The notes beneath the pieces are model-generated. The model had not been told where the DNA came from, ran no database searches, and saw only the letters and a program-made list of their open reading frames with translations. Positions 1-8,375 of a stretch of 64,000 bases of DNA are shown in pieces; the first letter of the stretch is position 1; each line of letters opens with the position of its first letter. Source of the DNA: Devosia sp. YR412 (GTDB lineage Bacteria > Pseudomonadota > Alphaproteobacteria > Rhizobiales > Devosiaceae); contig NZ_FOFL01000004.1 of the NCBI RefSeq assembly GCF_900110945.1, forward strand, positions 1 to 64,000, read 5' to 3'. The translations under genes and the position numbers were made by a program.

Positions 1-151
1 CGCGAACGCCTGCATAGAGACCTTCCCAGTTGAAGCCAGCAGCTTCATAGATCGGCTCTGGCGTGGTCGGGATGATGAGGTCGGCTGCCTGAGCACCACC
101 GACGAGCAGCGCGGCAGCAGCCACACCGAGAGAAAGCGAACGTGCGAACAT
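1..151 (-). CDS. Omp25/Omp31-type outer-membrane beta-barrel protein, N-terminal part only
   Basis: Only the first 50 codons are in the window; the gene runs off the left edge. The protein begins MFARSLSLGVAAAALLVGG and has a clear signal peptide ending in AQA/AD. A Thr/Pro-rich linker follows, then GFNWEGLYAGV, the entry into the first barrel strand in the Omp25/Omp31 porin-like family. A GGGAG ribosome-binding site lies a few bases before the ATG at 151. The next gene (457-1011) has the same layout, so the two form a tandem paralogous pair. Family is confident; the specific role cannot be given. Confidence 0.75.
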   Translation of the reverse strand, partial: MFARSLSLGVAAAALLVGGAQAADLIIPTTPEPIYEAAGFNWEGLYAGVR

Positions 152-394
152 ATCTTGCACTCCCATAGAGTTAACCGTAGTCGATCGACTAGATGCATCA
201 GCCCAACGCGCGACGCAACCCTTGGCTCCCCTAAATTGGGCAGTTTGGCTAAGCTGGAGTGACCAATTAGGGGTAGGTGTTGCAGCATTGCCGCGCATTT
301 GACCCAGTTTGATACAAATTGCACGAATTGGACTCATCTTTGCGGCGCTGCGGTGGTGCAAACCGGGCCCCACTGAGTCGCTCAAAAGGCCATC

Positions 395-427
395 CAAAAT
401 GCAAACGGCCCCGCAAATACAGGGCCG
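395..427 (-). terminator. Probable intrinsic terminator of the 457-1011 gene
   Basis: Arms CGGCCC (406-411) and GGGCCG (422-427) form a hairpin downstream of the minus-strand gene ending at 457. Read on the minus strand it is followed by TTTGCATTTTGG. The stem is short and the T-tract interrupted, so termination may be partial. The rest of 152-456 shows no gene, only the promoter region of the leftmost gene. Confidence 0.45.
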
Positions 428-456
428 CGATTCGTCATATAAAAAGTCGGTTCGGA

Positions 457-1011
457 CTAGAAGTGGAAGTTCGCGCCGACCGTGAACTGGTCCTTGGCAT
501 TGCCGCCGCCATTGAGCGGAAAGCCGTGCAGATATTGCGCTTCAACCGAGATGCTATCGGTCACGGCGAGTTCCACGCCCCCACCCAGCAACAGGTCCTG
601 CTCATCGGGCGGACCGAGGTCGATGCCATAGCCGCCGGCCGCATAAACCAGCACGTCATCGCTGACCACCAGACCCGCACGGCCGAGAATTTGGCCGTAG
701 CTGGTCTCGGCCGTCGTGCCGCCTGTCAGGCCATGGACGGCGACTTCGGCACCCAGCAGATAGAAGTCGAACTGCGCATTGACGCCGGCCTGGACACCCA
801 GACCATATTGCGTGCCGCTGGTCGTGCCATTCTGCGCGCCGCCATAGACACCAGCGTAAAAACCGCTCCAGTCAAAACCCGCATCGTCATAGATCGGCAT
901 TTCGACAGGGGACGTGCTGGTGGGGACGGTGATCAGGTCTGCCGCAAAGGCGCCGGCCATGGAAGCCGTGCTGCCCAACGCTGTCAGCGTGATGATTTTG
1001 AACAAGCGCAT
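457..1011 (-). CDS. Omp25/Omp31-type outer-membrane beta-barrel protein
   Basis: The 184-residue protein has a signal peptide (about residues 1-23, AGAFA/AD), a Pro/Thr linker, then GFDWSGFYAGVYGG, the family's typical first strand. The rest is Gly-rich alternating beta sequence. It ends in ...GANFHF, and a terminal aromatic residue is the usual Bam-complex signal for outer-membrane barrels. The length suits an eight-stranded barrel. In Brucella and Rhizobium relatives such proteins are abundant structural or porin-like surface proteins. It lies just upstream of the partial paralogue at 1-151 but has its own probable terminator, so the two are probably separate transcripts. Confidence 0.8.
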   Translation of the reverse strand: MRLFKIITLTALGSTASMAGAFAADLITVPTSTSPVEMPIYDDAGFDWSGFYAGVYGGAQNGTTSGTQYGLGVQAGVNAQFDFYLLGAEVAVHGLTGGTTAETSYGQILGRAGLVVSDDVLVYAAGGYGIDLGPPDEQDLLLGGGVELAVTDSISVEAQYLHGFPLNGGGNAKDQFTVGANFHF

Positions 1012-1182
1012 CGCCGTCTCCCTGCAAGTCGACCCGTGGTCTGAACAACGCGAGCTGATCGCGTCCGTTCCGCCAAGGTTCTGCGCGGCTCAACCGGCGA
1101 AAACCTGACCCTCCAGCGGCCAAAATGCGGCAGGTGACAAGCGTTGCCGAAGTATCACAACCCCGGCAACGCCAAGTTCATC

Positions 1183-1914
1183 CTAGAGCGTGCCGACCAA
1201 CACCGGCTCGTTGCGATAGGCGTCGGGGAACAGGCTCTTCAGCGCCGCGATCTTAGGAAGGTCGTTGTAGACGATATAGGGCCAGGTCGGGTTCAGCGTC
1301 AGGAAATCCTGATGATACTGCTCGGCCGGATAGAAGGCCTTGAGCGGCTCGATCGTCGTGACGATGGGCGCGCCAAACAGGCCCGTCGCATCGAGCTGGG
1401 CAATATAGGCCTTGGCAAATTCGGCCTGCGCGTCATCCACCGGGAAGATTGTGGAGCGATACTGCGTGCCGTGATCGGGGCCCTGATAATTCAGCTGGGT
1501 CGGATTATGCGCCACCGAAAAATAGATCTGCAGCAGCTCGCCATAGCTAACCACCGAAGGATCATAAGTCACTTCCACCGTCTCGGCATGGCCGGTCGTC
1601 CCGGTGCTGCTCAGATCATAAGTGGCGGTTTCGGCGCTGCCGCCGGCATAGCCGGACACTGCGTTTTTGACGCCGGTGACATGCTGGAACACGCCCTGCA
1701 CACCCCAGAAACATCCGCCGGCAAACACGGCGGTCGCCGTTGTGCCCGTCTCGGCCAGTGCGATGGCCGGCGCCGGAATTTCGACAGGCTTTTCCTCGGC
1801 GTGCGCAGGCCGGTTCCACAGGCCGAAGGCGAGTGCGGGAAGCAGCAGCATGGCCGCAAGCACGCTGCGGCGGGGCTGAATGCGGGCGACGGCGGCAGAA
1901 GCAGAGCGGGCCAT
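1183..1914 (-). CDS. msrA: Exported peptide-methionine (S)-S-oxide reductase MsrA
   Basis: MsrA reduces methionine-S-sulfoxide in damaged proteins. The signature FAGGCFWG is present with catalytic Cys68, followed by GVxxVxSGYAGG and the conserved HAE(T/V)V and DHGTQYRS segments. About 40 extra residues at the N-terminus (twin Arg, then hydrophobic LAAMLLLPALAFGL, then PAHAEE) look like a signal peptide, so this copy probably acts in the periplasm. The ATG at 1914 has GAGG just upstream and is preferred over a TTG two codons earlier. It appears monocistronic, with no MsrB beside it. Confidence 0.9.
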   Translation of the reverse strand: MARSASAAVARIQPRRSVLAAMLLLPALAFGLWNRPAHAEEKPVEIPAPAIALAETGTTATAVFAGGCFWGVQGVFQHVTGVKNAVSGYAGGSAETATYDLSSTGTTGHAETVEVTYDPSVVSYGELLQIYFSVAHNPTQLNYQGPDHGTQYRSTIFPVDDAQAEFAKAYIAQLDATGLFGAPIVTTIEPLKAFYPAEQYHQDFLTLNPTWPYIVYNDLPKIAALKSLFPDAYRNEPVLVGTL

Positions 1915-2007
1915 GGGCAATCCTCAGGGGGCGATATGCTCACCTATTCGTCCTATATGCGCCCGCGGTTACCGCGGATCACCCGCATCACGCGGACTTG
2001 AAGCCGC

Positions 2008-3054
2008 CTATAGCGTCGCCAACTCGCGATTGCCGATACTACTTGCATAGGCCGCCTTGATCGCCACCTTTTCCTCCAGCGCCGCGATCACCGTCTGGGT
2101 GAAATCCACGTCATACATCAGCGACAGATTGTTGAGCCCGCCCGGCGTAAACACGTTGATTTCCAATAGCTTGTCGCCAACGATATCCAGCCCCACCAGG
2201 AACATGCCGTCCTGGATCAGCTTGGGCCGCACCGTTTCGGCAATCCGCAGCATGGTGTCGGTGACCTCGATGGTCTCGGCACTGCCGCCGGCATGAATGT
2301 TGGAGCGAATCTCGTCCTTGGCTGGCGCCCGGCGGAAGGCGGCATATTTGCCATCACGCTGCAGCGGCCGGCCATTCATCAGGAAAAACCGCACATCGCC
2401 CGCCGATGCCTCGGGCATAAACCCTTGCGCAATCAGATAGCCCTCCCCGCTCACCGCCTCGAAAATCTGGTTGAGGTTGGAATCCTTGGGCGAGGCGATC
2501 TTGAAGACATTCTTGCCCCCCGAACCCTGTAGGGGCTTCAAAATCACGCCCTTCTTCTGGTTCTCGATGAAGGCCTTGATCTCGTCGATGCTCTTGGAGA
2601 TCAGCGTCTCCGGGCGCACGCTGGTTGGAAACTCCTGGAAGTAGAGCTTGTTCTGCGCCCGGATCAGCCCATCGGGATCATTGAGTACGATGACGCCCCG
2701 CGCCGCCGCCAGCCGCCCGAAGATCGCCCCGACCTGTGCTGCCCAAGGCCGGTCCGCCGCATCTTCCGACGGGTCATTGCGCAGCAACAGGACATCGATC
2801 TCGCTGATGTCGATCGGCTCGACCCTGGTCTCGCCGCCCTGCAGGTCCTTGAACAGGGTTTCGGCCTTCTTGTATTTATTCGACGGCAGCGTCAGCGCCC
2901 GCACCGCAAGGCTGTCATCCGGCCGCAGCACGAAATCGCCCGGCGTCAGATAACAGATCTCATGCCCGCGATTGAGCGCGGCCAGAGCCAGGTGAGTGGT
3001 CGAATAATTGACCGTTTCGCCCTCGATCGAATTGACGAAGAATGCAATGCGCAT
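2008..3054 (-). CDS. Glutathione-synthetase-like ATP-grasp ligase
   Basis: The 348-residue protein has the glutathione synthetase fold order: an N-terminal Rossmann-like part (MRIAFFVNSIEGE), a central segment resembling the GshB substrate domain, and an ATP-grasp part with GVILKPLQGSGGKNVFKI and, near the end, LVGLDIVGDKLLEINVFTPGG. The acidic and Asn residues expected to hold Mg-ATP are there. It is the last gene of a minus-strand operon with the QEGLA peptidase (10-base gap, RBS TAGGAG overlapping that stop) and N-formylglutamate amidohydrolase. This trio suggests a peptide or amino-acid ligation and trimming pathway rather than housekeeping glutathione synthesis, which is inference. True GshB activity remains possible. 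Confidence 0.75.
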   Translation of the reverse strand: MRIAFFVNSIEGETVNYSTTHLALAALNRGHEICYLTPGDFVLRPDDSLAVRALTLPSNKYKKAETLFKDLQGGETRVEPIDISEIDVLLLRNDPSEDAADRPWAAQVGAIFGRLAAARGVIVLNDPDGLIRAQNKLYFQEFPTSVRPETLISKSIDEIKAFIENQKKGVILKPLQGSGGKNVFKIASPKDSNLNQIFEAVSGEGYLIAQGFMPEASAGDVRFFLMNGRPLQRDGKYAAFRRAPAKDEIRSNIHAGGSAETIEVTDTMLRIAETVRPKLIQDGMFLVGLDIVGDKLLEINVFTPGGLNNLSLMYDVDFTQTVIAALEEKVAIKAAYASSIGNRELATL

Positions 3055-3063
3055 GTGACGCTC

Positions 3064-4911
3064 CTAGCTGCCGATCATTTCGACCGGATTCATGCCTGCC
3101 CTTGCCTTCTTCAGCCGTTCATTGGCCTGCGGATGCGAAAGGAAGGCAGGGGTAAGCTGAGGTGGTTTGAGCAAGCCCCGGGTGCCGAGCTCCTGCATGA
3201 TGCGGAAATGGCTGGCGGCAATCTTGCCCATCCAGAACGGATCGAGCGCACCGCCCGACCGCAAATGCGCCAGCACTTCCAGCAGCCCGCGCAGATAGAC
3301 CGCATCCTTGGCCAACCCGCCGCCGCGGTAGACGCGCAAGGTCAGGTTGAACGCCGAACTCTCGGCCAGCCCAAGCTCCCGGATGCGCCGATAGCACTCC
3401 GGAAAACTGGCGCCCTCAAGCATCATGGCGCAACCGACCACCCGAGCCGCAATCAGCCGCAACCGGCCCAGCGTCATTCCGCCGACCAGATATTCCGCCA
3501 ACACGGCAAGGCCTTCCTGCACGCCTTCATAACCGGCTAGACCCGAGCGAAACAGCCGCAAGCCCTGGGCCGAACCGTTGAAATAGGTCAGCAGATGCAC
3601 GCCAACTTCGTGGCTTAGCAACGCTTCCACGCGGGTCTTGGCCATCACCGTACTGCGCGCAATCAGCAGCTTGCCGCCCGACACCATCATGCCGCCCGGC
3701 AGGTCGTCGCGCAGTTCCACCGTCGCGTCGAACTGCGCTGATTCCCCGGCATAGCTCTTGATCATCGCCTTGGCGCGCCGCTCGAGGAAGGCCACGTCCG
3801 CATCCTCGCCCGGCCCCTTGCCACGCTCGGACTTGGTGCCATCCAGAATCGCCTGCGCTGCCGTTAGCAGAGCAGGCTCCACCCGCCCATAAAGCGCCCG
3901 CCCCAGCTCGACAAAGCGCGGCGTTTCCCGCGCCGCCAGTAGCGTCAGCTGCAGATCCAGCTCCTGCTGCTTTTCGCGGTAGAGCGTCGTGAGCACCGGG
4001 TCCTCGAAATGATCGAGGCCGATGGAAAACAGCCGCTTCTTCTGCTGGTCCACAGCCACCGTTAGCGGTCGATATAGCAGCGTCGGCGCCCGCTCGAAGC
4101 CGGAGTTCGAAAACTCGTCCCAAGCCGCCTTGGCATTGATCGGGGTCACGGCCAGCAAGAAGTCAAAGCTCTGCGCCACCTCGTCCACGGCCTTGTCGGC
4201 GCGGCTCACCGCATCGATGAAGGCCCGGCGCCCCAGCGCTCGGTGCGTGGAAATGGCAAGGCTCTTGGTGCTTTCCGCAAACGCCGCAGCGGCCTGCAGA
4301 CCCGCATCGACGATATTGGCCACCAGTTGCTCGCGCAGCTGCGGATAGACCGCATCTGATTCCGGCACACGATAGATCGGCGCAAAGCGCAGCGTCATTA
4401 CCGATAGCTTCGGCATAACCCGCGCCAGCTTCGCCGCCATATCATCGGCAAGGCTCGGCCGCGCAATCTGCGGCGTGCGGAATTTGGCCCGCACCTTCTC
4501 CGTCGCCGCACTGAAGGCCGCCGCCGCCGCCCGCGCCCCGGCATCGCCCGAGGCAGACAGCGTCATTTCGAACGGCGGCAGATAGTCAGCGTCGCCAGCC
4601 AGCCGGTCGCGCTCCAGTTCGCCGACATCGAGCACGAAAAACGCCCCGAACTGCTGCCGCATTTCCGCTTCCACCAAAGCGATGATCGCCTTGGCCAGCT
4701 TGAGATTGCCGACAAGCAGATAGGCCGAGCTGGCGGTGACAATGTCCCGCGCCGCCGGCTGCCGCGCCCGGCCCACCTGCACCACAAGAAACGGCATCGG
4801 CCGATCGATATGCAGCCGCTCGCCGCGGCCAAAATCCTTGCGGATGGGTTGCCCGGCCGCAAGCGCCGCCGCAAGCTCGCTCAGCAAACTCTCGTCCGAT
4901 GACCCGCTCAT
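3064..4911 (-). CDS. QEGLA-motif (DUF1704/MATCAP-like) metallopeptidase
   Basis: This 615-residue protein carries the HEVGVH zinc motif (about residue 433) and, some 30 residues later, VQEGLAVLAEYL, the motif that names the 'flavohaemoglobin expression-modulating QEGLA' family. The family is related to eukaryotic tyrosine carboxypeptidases of the MATCAP type, so a metallocarboxypeptidase activity is likely. ATG 4911 overlaps the upstream stop as ATGA (4908-4911), which supports this start over longer readings. It lies between N-formylglutamate amidohydrolase and a GshB-like ligase, a recurrent bacterial association. The physiological substrate is unknown. Confidence 0.85.
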   Translation of the reverse strand: MSGSSDESLLSELAAALAAGQPIRKDFGRGERLHIDRPMPFLVVQVGRARQPAARDIVTASSAYLLVGNLKLAKAIIALVEAEMRQQFGAFFVLDVGELERDRLAGDADYLPPFEMTLSASGDAGARAAAAAFSAATEKVRAKFRTPQIARPSLADDMAAKLARVMPKLSVMTLRFAPIYRVPESDAVYPQLREQLVANIVDAGLQAAAAFAESTKSLAISTHRALGRRAFIDAVSRADKAVDEVAQSFDFLLAVTPINAKAAWDEFSNSGFERAPTLLYRPLTVAVDQQKKRLFSIGLDHFEDPVLTTLYREKQQELDLQLTLLAARETPRFVELGRALYGRVEPALLTAAQAILDGTKSERGKGPGEDADVAFLERRAKAMIKSYAGESAQFDATVELRDDLPGGMMVSGGKLLIARSTVMAKTRVEALLSHEVGVHLLTYFNGSAQGLRLFRSGLAGYEGVQEGLAVLAEYLVGGMTLGRLRLIAARVVGCAMMLEGASFPECYRRIRELGLAESSAFNLTLRVYRGGGLAKDAVYLRGLLEVLAHLRSGGALDPFWMGKIAASHFRIMQELGTRGLLKPPQLTPAFLSHPQANERLKKARAGMNPVEMIGS

Positions 4912-5750
4912 CCGCGCGCCCTGAGCGCTGCCAGCAACACCGGCAATGATGCGGTGATCATCCGGCGCAACTCGACAAGCGCTTCGCGATCCGGTTCTCC
5001 GGACCACTCGTCCATGAACACCTTCTTGAACTCGACCGCGATGGCGCAGCCGGTTGTGGGAAACTGCTCATGCACAAACCGCGTCTGCTCGCCCTTGCCC
5101 TGGAAGGCGACATTCTCGCGCACATCCATCCCCTGCCCGCGAAACTGGAAACTGCGCAGGCTGTCGATGAACGGGTCCAGCACATCGGCCCAGCGCGCCC
5201 GGTCCATCGACGACGTGCCGATATTGATCACGGGCGCCTCGGCGGGATCGCTCGGCGCGCCATCCGGCCCATTGCGGCGATGGTTATAGCTATGCATGTC
5301 GAGCAGCACGAACCCGCCGAACTCTGCCTCGATCTGGCTAAGCATGTGCTTGAGTGACGCATAATAGGCATCGTGAATCCGTAACGACGCCGCTACCAGT
5401 TCGGCACCCGGCAGCTCCGCCCAAACCTCAAGCCCCCAGGCCTGCTCCGGCGTCAAGTAAACCGCGCCATCCCGCGCCCGATTGAGATCAATCTCGAACC
5501 GCGAGCGATGAAAAACCACCCGGTTCGGCATATCGCGAATGGTATATTCGGTAAACGGATCTTCCTCCCGCAACCGCCCCGCCGCATCCAGCGCCATCAG
5601 CCCGACGAGATCGCTACGAACCGTATGGCCATTGTGGACAGCGGTGCCGATCAACGGCGACGCAGCACGATGCATGGACCAGAGGTCAGCCTCCTCCGGC
5701 GCAAGCTGCAATTCGTCCTCCGGCGGACGTGTTGGGTCTGGAATGATCAT
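4908..5750 (-). CDS. N-formylglutamate amidohydrolase family protein
   Basis: The 280-residue product matches the FGase family. It has SPLIGTAVHNGH near the N-terminus (probable metal ligands), ...RDMPNRVVFHRSRFEIDLNR, and LLDMHSYNHRR followed by INIGTSS in the middle. These enzymes remove formyl or acyl groups from N-acylated glutamate-type amino acids. It is the first gene of a three-gene operon, overlapping the QEGLA gene by four bases. No histidine-degradation (hut) gene is nearby, so a role in that pathway is not supported here. A product made by the neighbouring ligase could be the real substrate, which is inference. Confidence 0.85.
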   Translation of the reverse strand: MIIPDPTRPPEDELQLAPEEADLWSMHRAASPLIGTAVHNGHTVRSDLVGLMALDAAGRLREEDPFTEYTIRDMPNRVVFHRSRFEIDLNRARDGAVYLTPEQAWGLEVWAELPGAELVAASLRIHDAYYASLKHMLSQIEAEFGGFVLLDMHSYNHRRNGPDGAPSDPAEAPVINIGTSSMDRARWADVLDPFIDSLRSFQFRGQGMDVRENVAFQGKGEQTRFVHEQFPTTGCAIAVEFKKVFMDEWSGEPDREALVELRRMITASLPVLLAALRARG

Positions 5751-5820
5751 GGTGACGCTTGGTGATCGCGAAGGTCAACGGAACCCGGCCGCTGCGGTTC
5801 CATCCATGACCTGGTCCCAC

Positions 5821-5854
5821 AGACGAAAAAGCCAGCAGCCCGAAGGCTGCTGGC
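5821..5854 (-). terminator. Intrinsic terminator of the haem receptor gene
   Basis: A perfect 10-bp stem, GCCAGCAGCC (5831-5840) with GGCTGCTGGC (5845-5854) around a CGAA loop (TTCG on the minus strand), is followed on the minus strand by TTTTTCGTCT. It lies 27 bases after the stop of the receptor gene at 5882. Confidence 0.9.
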
Positions 5855-5881
5855 CGGATTTGGTCTGAGAAGTTTGAGGTC

Positions 5882-8005
5882 TTAGTAGTCGAACTGCTTG
5901 GCTAGGGTGACCTTGAACGTGCGACCCTTGGAGCGGTCCATCGAGAGGTTCTCGCGGTAGTCGGCGTCGAAGATGTTCTCAACCGAGAACTGTGCCTCGA
6001 GGCCCTTGAACTGGCCGCCTTCCGGTTTCCAGCTGGCGAACACGTCGACCGATGCCCAACCGGTCGGCTTGGCAGACGCCGGCACAGTGTCAACCGCTAC
6101 GATCGGATTGGCGGCCAGGGTAACCTTGGTGCCGAACTCGATATCGTATTCCGGCAGACGGCCGCCGATCGTGGCGACAATCTTGTCCTGCGGCAGAGTA
6201 TCAACCGGATCGCCAACATTGCGCGTGTTGGACGCATTGGTTGCAGCAGTGCCACCGGCACCGACGAATGGCTGGGTGTAGTCGCCACGCGTGAACGTGT
6301 AGGCCAACCGGGCAAACATCTGCTCGGACTCATAGGCGCCTTCAAGTTCGACGCCCCAGATGCGCATTCCGGCAATATTGACGAAATACGGCGCATTGGC
6401 TGTACGCGGGTTGGAGCGGATACCGTCGGTGATGTTGTTATAGAAGCCGGTCGCCTTGAAGCCGAGCGAGTCGCCGTCTTCCACAAGGTCATAGGCAGTG
6501 GTGCCGAAACCCAGTTCGAAATTGTCGGACGATTCCTTGCGCAGGTTCAGGTTAGCCGTACGCGTACCAGAATACTGGAACATTTCGTCCAGCGTCGGCA
6601 TGCGTTCGGTATGGGCCACCGAGCCAAAGACATTGAAGTTGTCGCTAAAGGCATAGAGAGCCGCCAGCTTGGGCGAGAACGCCCACTGGCTATTCGGCGT
6701 CGTGGTGGTCAGCGCCGAGCTCGGCACCAGATTAGAATAGTCGAGGCGTGCACCACCGATCAGGGTCAGCGCATCGTTGATTGTATGTTCTGACTGGGCA
6801 AAGACGCCCACATTGGTCGACGTGCCTTCAGGATGCGTGGTGATTACGCCGCCGCCGACAGGCGCTGCCGTACGAACCTGATGGCTTGCCTGCACGCCAT
6901 AGGTCAGGAAATTCTCCCAGCCTTCGCCGGCAAATTTCGAGGTGTTCTGGGCGTTGAGCTGGGTCGTACCATAGCCGTAATCGGCAGCGCCGATCGTGCC
7001 GATATTGACGGTGGGATTGCGCTGGGCAACGGTCGTGTCGGAATAGGACAGCTGCACCTTGAGATCCAGCATGTCGTTGTCGGACGCCGGGTTTTCGTAG
7101 CTCAGCACAGCCGTCTTATCGGCCACGTTGCGATCAATCTGGCCAAAATTCTGCGGATTGGTCAGCGGAATGGTGCCGGTCTGGGCGTAGTCCTGCTTGA
7201 GCGCATTGGTGGCCCACTGCTGGTAGGACAGACGTACGACCTGCTCGTCATCGAGATGCATCGTGCCTTTGACCAGGCCCGACCACGCCGAAAATTCCGA
7301 GCCCGGCAGCGTGCCGCCATTGGCCAGGGTCTGCACCGCCGACTGACGCAAATTGCCAGTGGCCAGAATTTCGAAGGTCTCGTTGATCTGGTGGGCGATC
7401 AGGCCCGAAACCAGCGTGCCATTGCCATTGGAATTGTAGCTGCCCTTGACGCGGATAGCGCCGGTCTGGCCATCACGGATGAAGTCCGAGGCATCCTTGG
7501 TCGTGAAGTTGATCACGCCAGCCATGGCGCCAGCGCCATAAAGCGTCGAGGACGCCGGCCCGCGCAGCACTTCGACCTGCTTGTAGAGCTCGGGATCGGA
7601 GAAGAACGAACCCATGCGGTACTGTTCGTAAAACTTCTTGGCGCCGTCGACAGTGATCGCGATACGCGCTTCGTCGCCCGAAGTTTCGGCAGCGCCGATA
7701 CCGCGGATGTTGAACGACTCGCCGAGCACGCGCTCGGAGCCGACCATAGTCACGCCCGGGATTTCGTCAAAGATTTCGCCAGTCGAGCTGGCCTGCTTCT
7801 GATCGATGTCGGCCTGGCTGACGACCGTCACGGCCTGCGGCGTGTTGATCGCCACCTTGGGCGCGCCGGCACCAATCACCAGACGCTCGAGCAACGTCAC
7901 ATTGGTCGTATTCACATTCGATTGTGCCGCAGCCCCCTGCAGCGCAACCGCCCCCAACGCCACGCCGCACATCAGTGCGACGGCACGCGATTGTACCAGC
8001 CCCAT
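5882..8005 (-). CDS. bhuA: TonB-dependent haem/haemoglobin outer-membrane receptor
   Basis: A 707-residue receptor. It has a signal peptide (to about residue 27, QGAAAQS), a TonB-box-like start, and a plug domain with VTVVSQADIDQKQASSTGEI, IRGIG and the VEVLRGPASSTLYGAGAMAG block. A long 22-strand barrel follows, closing in ...TLAKQFDY with a terminal aromatic residue. Plug sequence and length fit the haemoglobin/transferrin/lactoferrin receptor family (BhuA, HmuR, ShuA). The divergent hemP-hmuSTUV and exbBD-tonB genes support haem as substrate. It has its own terminator and shares a 193-base control region holding an RirA-like TGA-N9-TCA box. The symbol is by analogy with Brucella. Confidence 0.9.
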   Translation of the reverse strand: MGLVQSRAVALMCGVALGAVALQGAAAQSNVNTTNVTLLERLVIGAGAPKVAINTPQAVTVVSQADIDQKQASSTGEIFDEIPGVTMVGSERVLGESFNIRGIGAAETSGDEARIAITVDGAKKFYEQYRMGSFFSDPELYKQVEVLRGPASSTLYGAGAMAGVINFTTKDASDFIRDGQTGAIRVKGSYNSNGNGTLVSGLIAHQINETFEILATGNLRQSAVQTLANGGTLPGSEFSAWSGLVKGTMHLDDEQVVRLSYQQWATNALKQDYAQTGTIPLTNPQNFGQIDRNVADKTAVLSYENPASDNDMLDLKVQLSYSDTTVAQRNPTVNIGTIGAADYGYGTTQLNAQNTSKFAGEGWENFLTYGVQASHQVRTAAPVGGGVITTHPEGTSTNVGVFAQSEHTINDALTLIGGARLDYSNLVPSSALTTTTPNSQWAFSPKLAALYAFSDNFNVFGSVAHTERMPTLDEMFQYSGTRTANLNLRKESSDNFELGFGTTAYDLVEDGDSLGFKATGFYNNITDGIRSNPRTANAPYFVNIAGMRIWGVELEGAYESEQMFARLAYTFTRGDYTQPFVGAGGTAATNASNTRNVGDPVDTLPQDKIVATIGGRLPEYDIEFGTKVTLAANPIVAVDTVPASAKPTGWASVDVFASWKPEGGQFKGLEAQFSVENIFDADYRENLSMDRSKGRTFKVTLAKQFDY

Positions 8006-8078
8006 TTCAAACTCCAGTTTTCTTGAATTCTTTGTGCTGGCTGGCGGTTGGCTGGCTCGCTGCGACCGCGTCAGAATA

Positions 8079-8093
8079 TGACTTTCGTGATCA
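8079..8093. promoter_or_regulatory. Candidate iron-responsive operator (RirA-type) in the divergent haem promoter
   Basis: TGA-CTTTCGTGA-TCA has the TGA-N9-TCA form of the rhizobial iron-responsive operator bound by RirA. It lies between the receptor start (8005) and hemP (8199), and could control both. A matching element lies in the second iron locus (49657-49671). The six fixed bases are expected about once per 4 kb by chance, so the evidence is the paired positions rather than either site alone. Confidence 0.45.
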
Positions 8094-8198
8094 CCTATTG
8101 CGCTGAGTAAATAAGGTGTCTATGGAAGTCAAGTTTTATGCGTCTTGCACGGAACCTTCTCACCGTCTTCGTATGAGTATGATCTCAAAGGACTATTT

Positions 8199-8366
8199 AT
8201 GCCCGTCGACGATGAGCCCGCGCTCCCTTCACGCCAAGCTGGTGCCCGCAAGGTGATTGCGAGCGACGCGCTCTTTCATGGCGAAACGGAAGTGGTCATC
8301 GAGCACCACGGCGAACAGTACCGCCTGCGGGTCACCCGCCAAGACAAGCTGATCCTGACCAAATAG
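8199..8366 (+). CDS. hemP: Haemin uptake protein HemP
   Basis: A 55-residue protein with the HemP pattern: VIASDALFHGETEVVIEHHG, then YRLRVTRQDKLILTK at the end. HemP/HmuP proteins help activate expression of haem receptors in rhizobia and related bacteria, and it is almost always the first gene of a haem operon, as here. ATG 8199 has AAAGGA seven bases upstream; an earlier in-frame ATG at 8145 would add residues not seen in the family. HmuS follows after 9 bases. Confidence 0.9.
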   Translation: MPVDDEPALPSRQAGARKVIASDALFHGETEVVIEHHGEQYRLRVTRQDKLILTK

Positions 8367-8375
8367 GGGCCCGAA

